This document shows, in pieces, positions 63,217 to 64,000 of a DNA stretch of 64,000 nt; position 1 is the first letter of the stretch; every line of letters starts with the position of its first letter. A program made the translations under genes and the position numbers. The stretch covers positions 1,531,488-1,595,487 of the forward strand of contig NZ_CP070608.1 of NCBI RefSeq assembly GCF_017068455.1, read 5' to 3'. The notes beneath the pieces are model-generated. The model ran no database searches, had not been told where the DNA came from, and saw nothing but the letters and a program-made list of their open reading frames with translations. Source of the DNA: Fulvivirga lutea. GTDB taxonomy: Bacteria; Bacteroidota; Bacteroidia; Cytophagales; Cyclobacteriaceae.

Positions 63217-64000
63217 TTTCCAGAGCTGTAATACTATTACTTTTACGCTCTAAATTACTGCTTCCCATTAAAAATTCATCGACATAATAGGCGGCTTCCC
63301 TACCTTCAGAAATTGCCCAAACCACTAGTGATTGTCCTCTGCGGGCATCACCGGCAGTAAAAATTTTGGTTCTATTTGTTTTATAGTTGTTCGATCTGAT
63401 AATCCCACTTGGGGCTACTTTAACGTTGAATTGGTCTAACACACCTTTTTCGGGTGCCGTAAAACCAACGGCCAATAGCGCTAAATCGCACTTAATGGTA
63501 TATTCTTGATCTGTGCGTTCTTCAAATGACTTTTTGCCATTTTTATCTTCAATCCATTCCAATGGTACTAGTTTTAACTCCTTTACCTGGCCATGTTCAT
63601 CAGTCACAAACTCTTTTGTAAGTACAGACCACTTTCTTTCACCCCCTTCTTCGTGGCTACTGGAAGTACGTAAGGTCATAGGCCACAATGGCCAAGGGTC
63701 TTTATCCGTTCTTTGATTTAAAGGCTTTGGCATTAGTTCTAGTTGCACAACAGATTTAGCCCCTTGTCGGTGTGAAGTCCCAATACAGTCTGAGCCGGTA
63801 TCACCACCTCCAATCACTACAACATGCCGATCTTTAGCAGATATAATGTCTTTAGGGTTGATTGTGTCGCCAGATACCTTTTTGTTTTGTTGTGTTAAAA
63901 ACTCCATGGCAAAATGGACGCCCTTGGCATTTCTACCAGGAATGTTGAGATCTCTTGGAATGGTGCTCCCCGTGCAGATCACAATCACATCAAAATCTTC
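63209..64000 (-). CDS. gltD: Glutamate synthase small subunit, C-terminal part
   Basis: The gene enters from beyond the right edge; 264 codons are visible. It contains the end of the FAD domain (VIVICTGSTIPRDLNIPGR), the NADPH-binding motif VVIGGGDTGSDC and the closing FAD motif TAGDARRGQSLVVWAISEGREAAYYVDEFL, typical of the beta subunit of NADPH-dependent GOGAT. This subunit passes electrons from NADPH to the large GltB subunit to make glutamate from 2-oxoglutarate and glutamine. The amt gene 5 kb away fits a nitrogen-assimilation neighbourhood. The real start and the iron-sulfur N-terminus are outside the window. Confidence 0.94.
   Translation of the reverse strand, partial: EDFDVIVICTGSTIPRDLNIPGRNAKGVHFAMEFLTQQNKKVSGDTINPKDIISAKDRHVVVIGGGDTGSDCIGTSHRQGAKSVVQLELMPKPLNQRTDKDPWPLWPMTLRTSSSHEEGGERKWSVLTKEFVTDEHGQVKELKLVPLEWIEDKNGKKSFEERTDQEYTIKCDLALLAVGFTAPEKGVLDQFNVKVAPSGIIRSNNYKTNRTKIFTAGDARRGQSLVVWAISEGREAAYYVDEFLMGSSNLERKSNSITALENA

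Overview
The window reads as chromosomal DNA of a member of the Bacteroidota, most likely a marine or environmental Cytophagales-type bacterium. The base composition is AT-rich, ribosome-binding sites are weak, one protein carries a type IX secretion sorting tail, and lipoproteins, WG-repeat proteins, DUF6090-type proteins, HEIGH metallopeptidases and REC-PAS-kinase hybrids are common. No rRNA, phage module, transposase or CRISPR array is visible. The genus cannot be fixed from the sequence alone.

Region 1 (1-21.5 kb) is a two-component signalling island. A six-gene minus-strand operon (1-6485) starts with a histidine kinase whose membrane domain carries all seven residues known to be needed for ethylene binding in plant ETR1. 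It continues through an Rcp1-type receiver, two receiver-PAS-kinase hybrids, a lone receiver and a NarL/LuxR regulator cut by the window edge. A plus-strand operon (11742-16721) has a mirrored content: small STAS-like protein, receiver-PAS-HisKA_3 kinase, membrane PAS kinase, Rcp1-type receiver and NarL regulator. Between them lies a 1287-residue GAF/multi-PAS sigma-54 activator. Two further kinases follow (17.4-21.5 kb), with a tRNA-Pro whose anticodon reads AGG in between.

Region 2 (21.5-38.8 kb) is mostly housekeeping and envelope functions: two secreted WG-repeat proteins, a PafA-like phosphatase, an NSS sodium symporter with its tiny MetS-like subunit, NfeD-FloA, a group III truncated globin, exonuclease III, a tandem pair of HEIGH metallopeptidase lipoproteins, an S1/P1 nuclease, HemA and a ComEA-like helix-hairpin-helix protein.

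Region 3 (38.8-53.6 kb) is accessory. It has a giant superfamily 1 helicase, GNAT acetyltransferases, a MASE1 kinase, and a lone gene (44244-45395) that looks like an integron cassette with its own attC-like palindrome and no integrase. A DUF559 nuclease gene is bracketed by inverted 33-35 bp repeats. An array of five DUF6090-type membrane proteins (a sixth lies at 45540-46289) includes a recent exact-period 850 bp tandem duplication.

Region 4 (53.6-64 kb) holds a T9SS-exported YCF48-like protein, an Amt ammonium transporter, several unrecognised membrane proteins, and a voltage-gated channel of the bacterial NaV/CaV type with a filter suggestive of calcium permeation. It ends with a YdeI-like protein and the 3' part of gltD. 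Amt and GltD point to nitrogen assimilation here.
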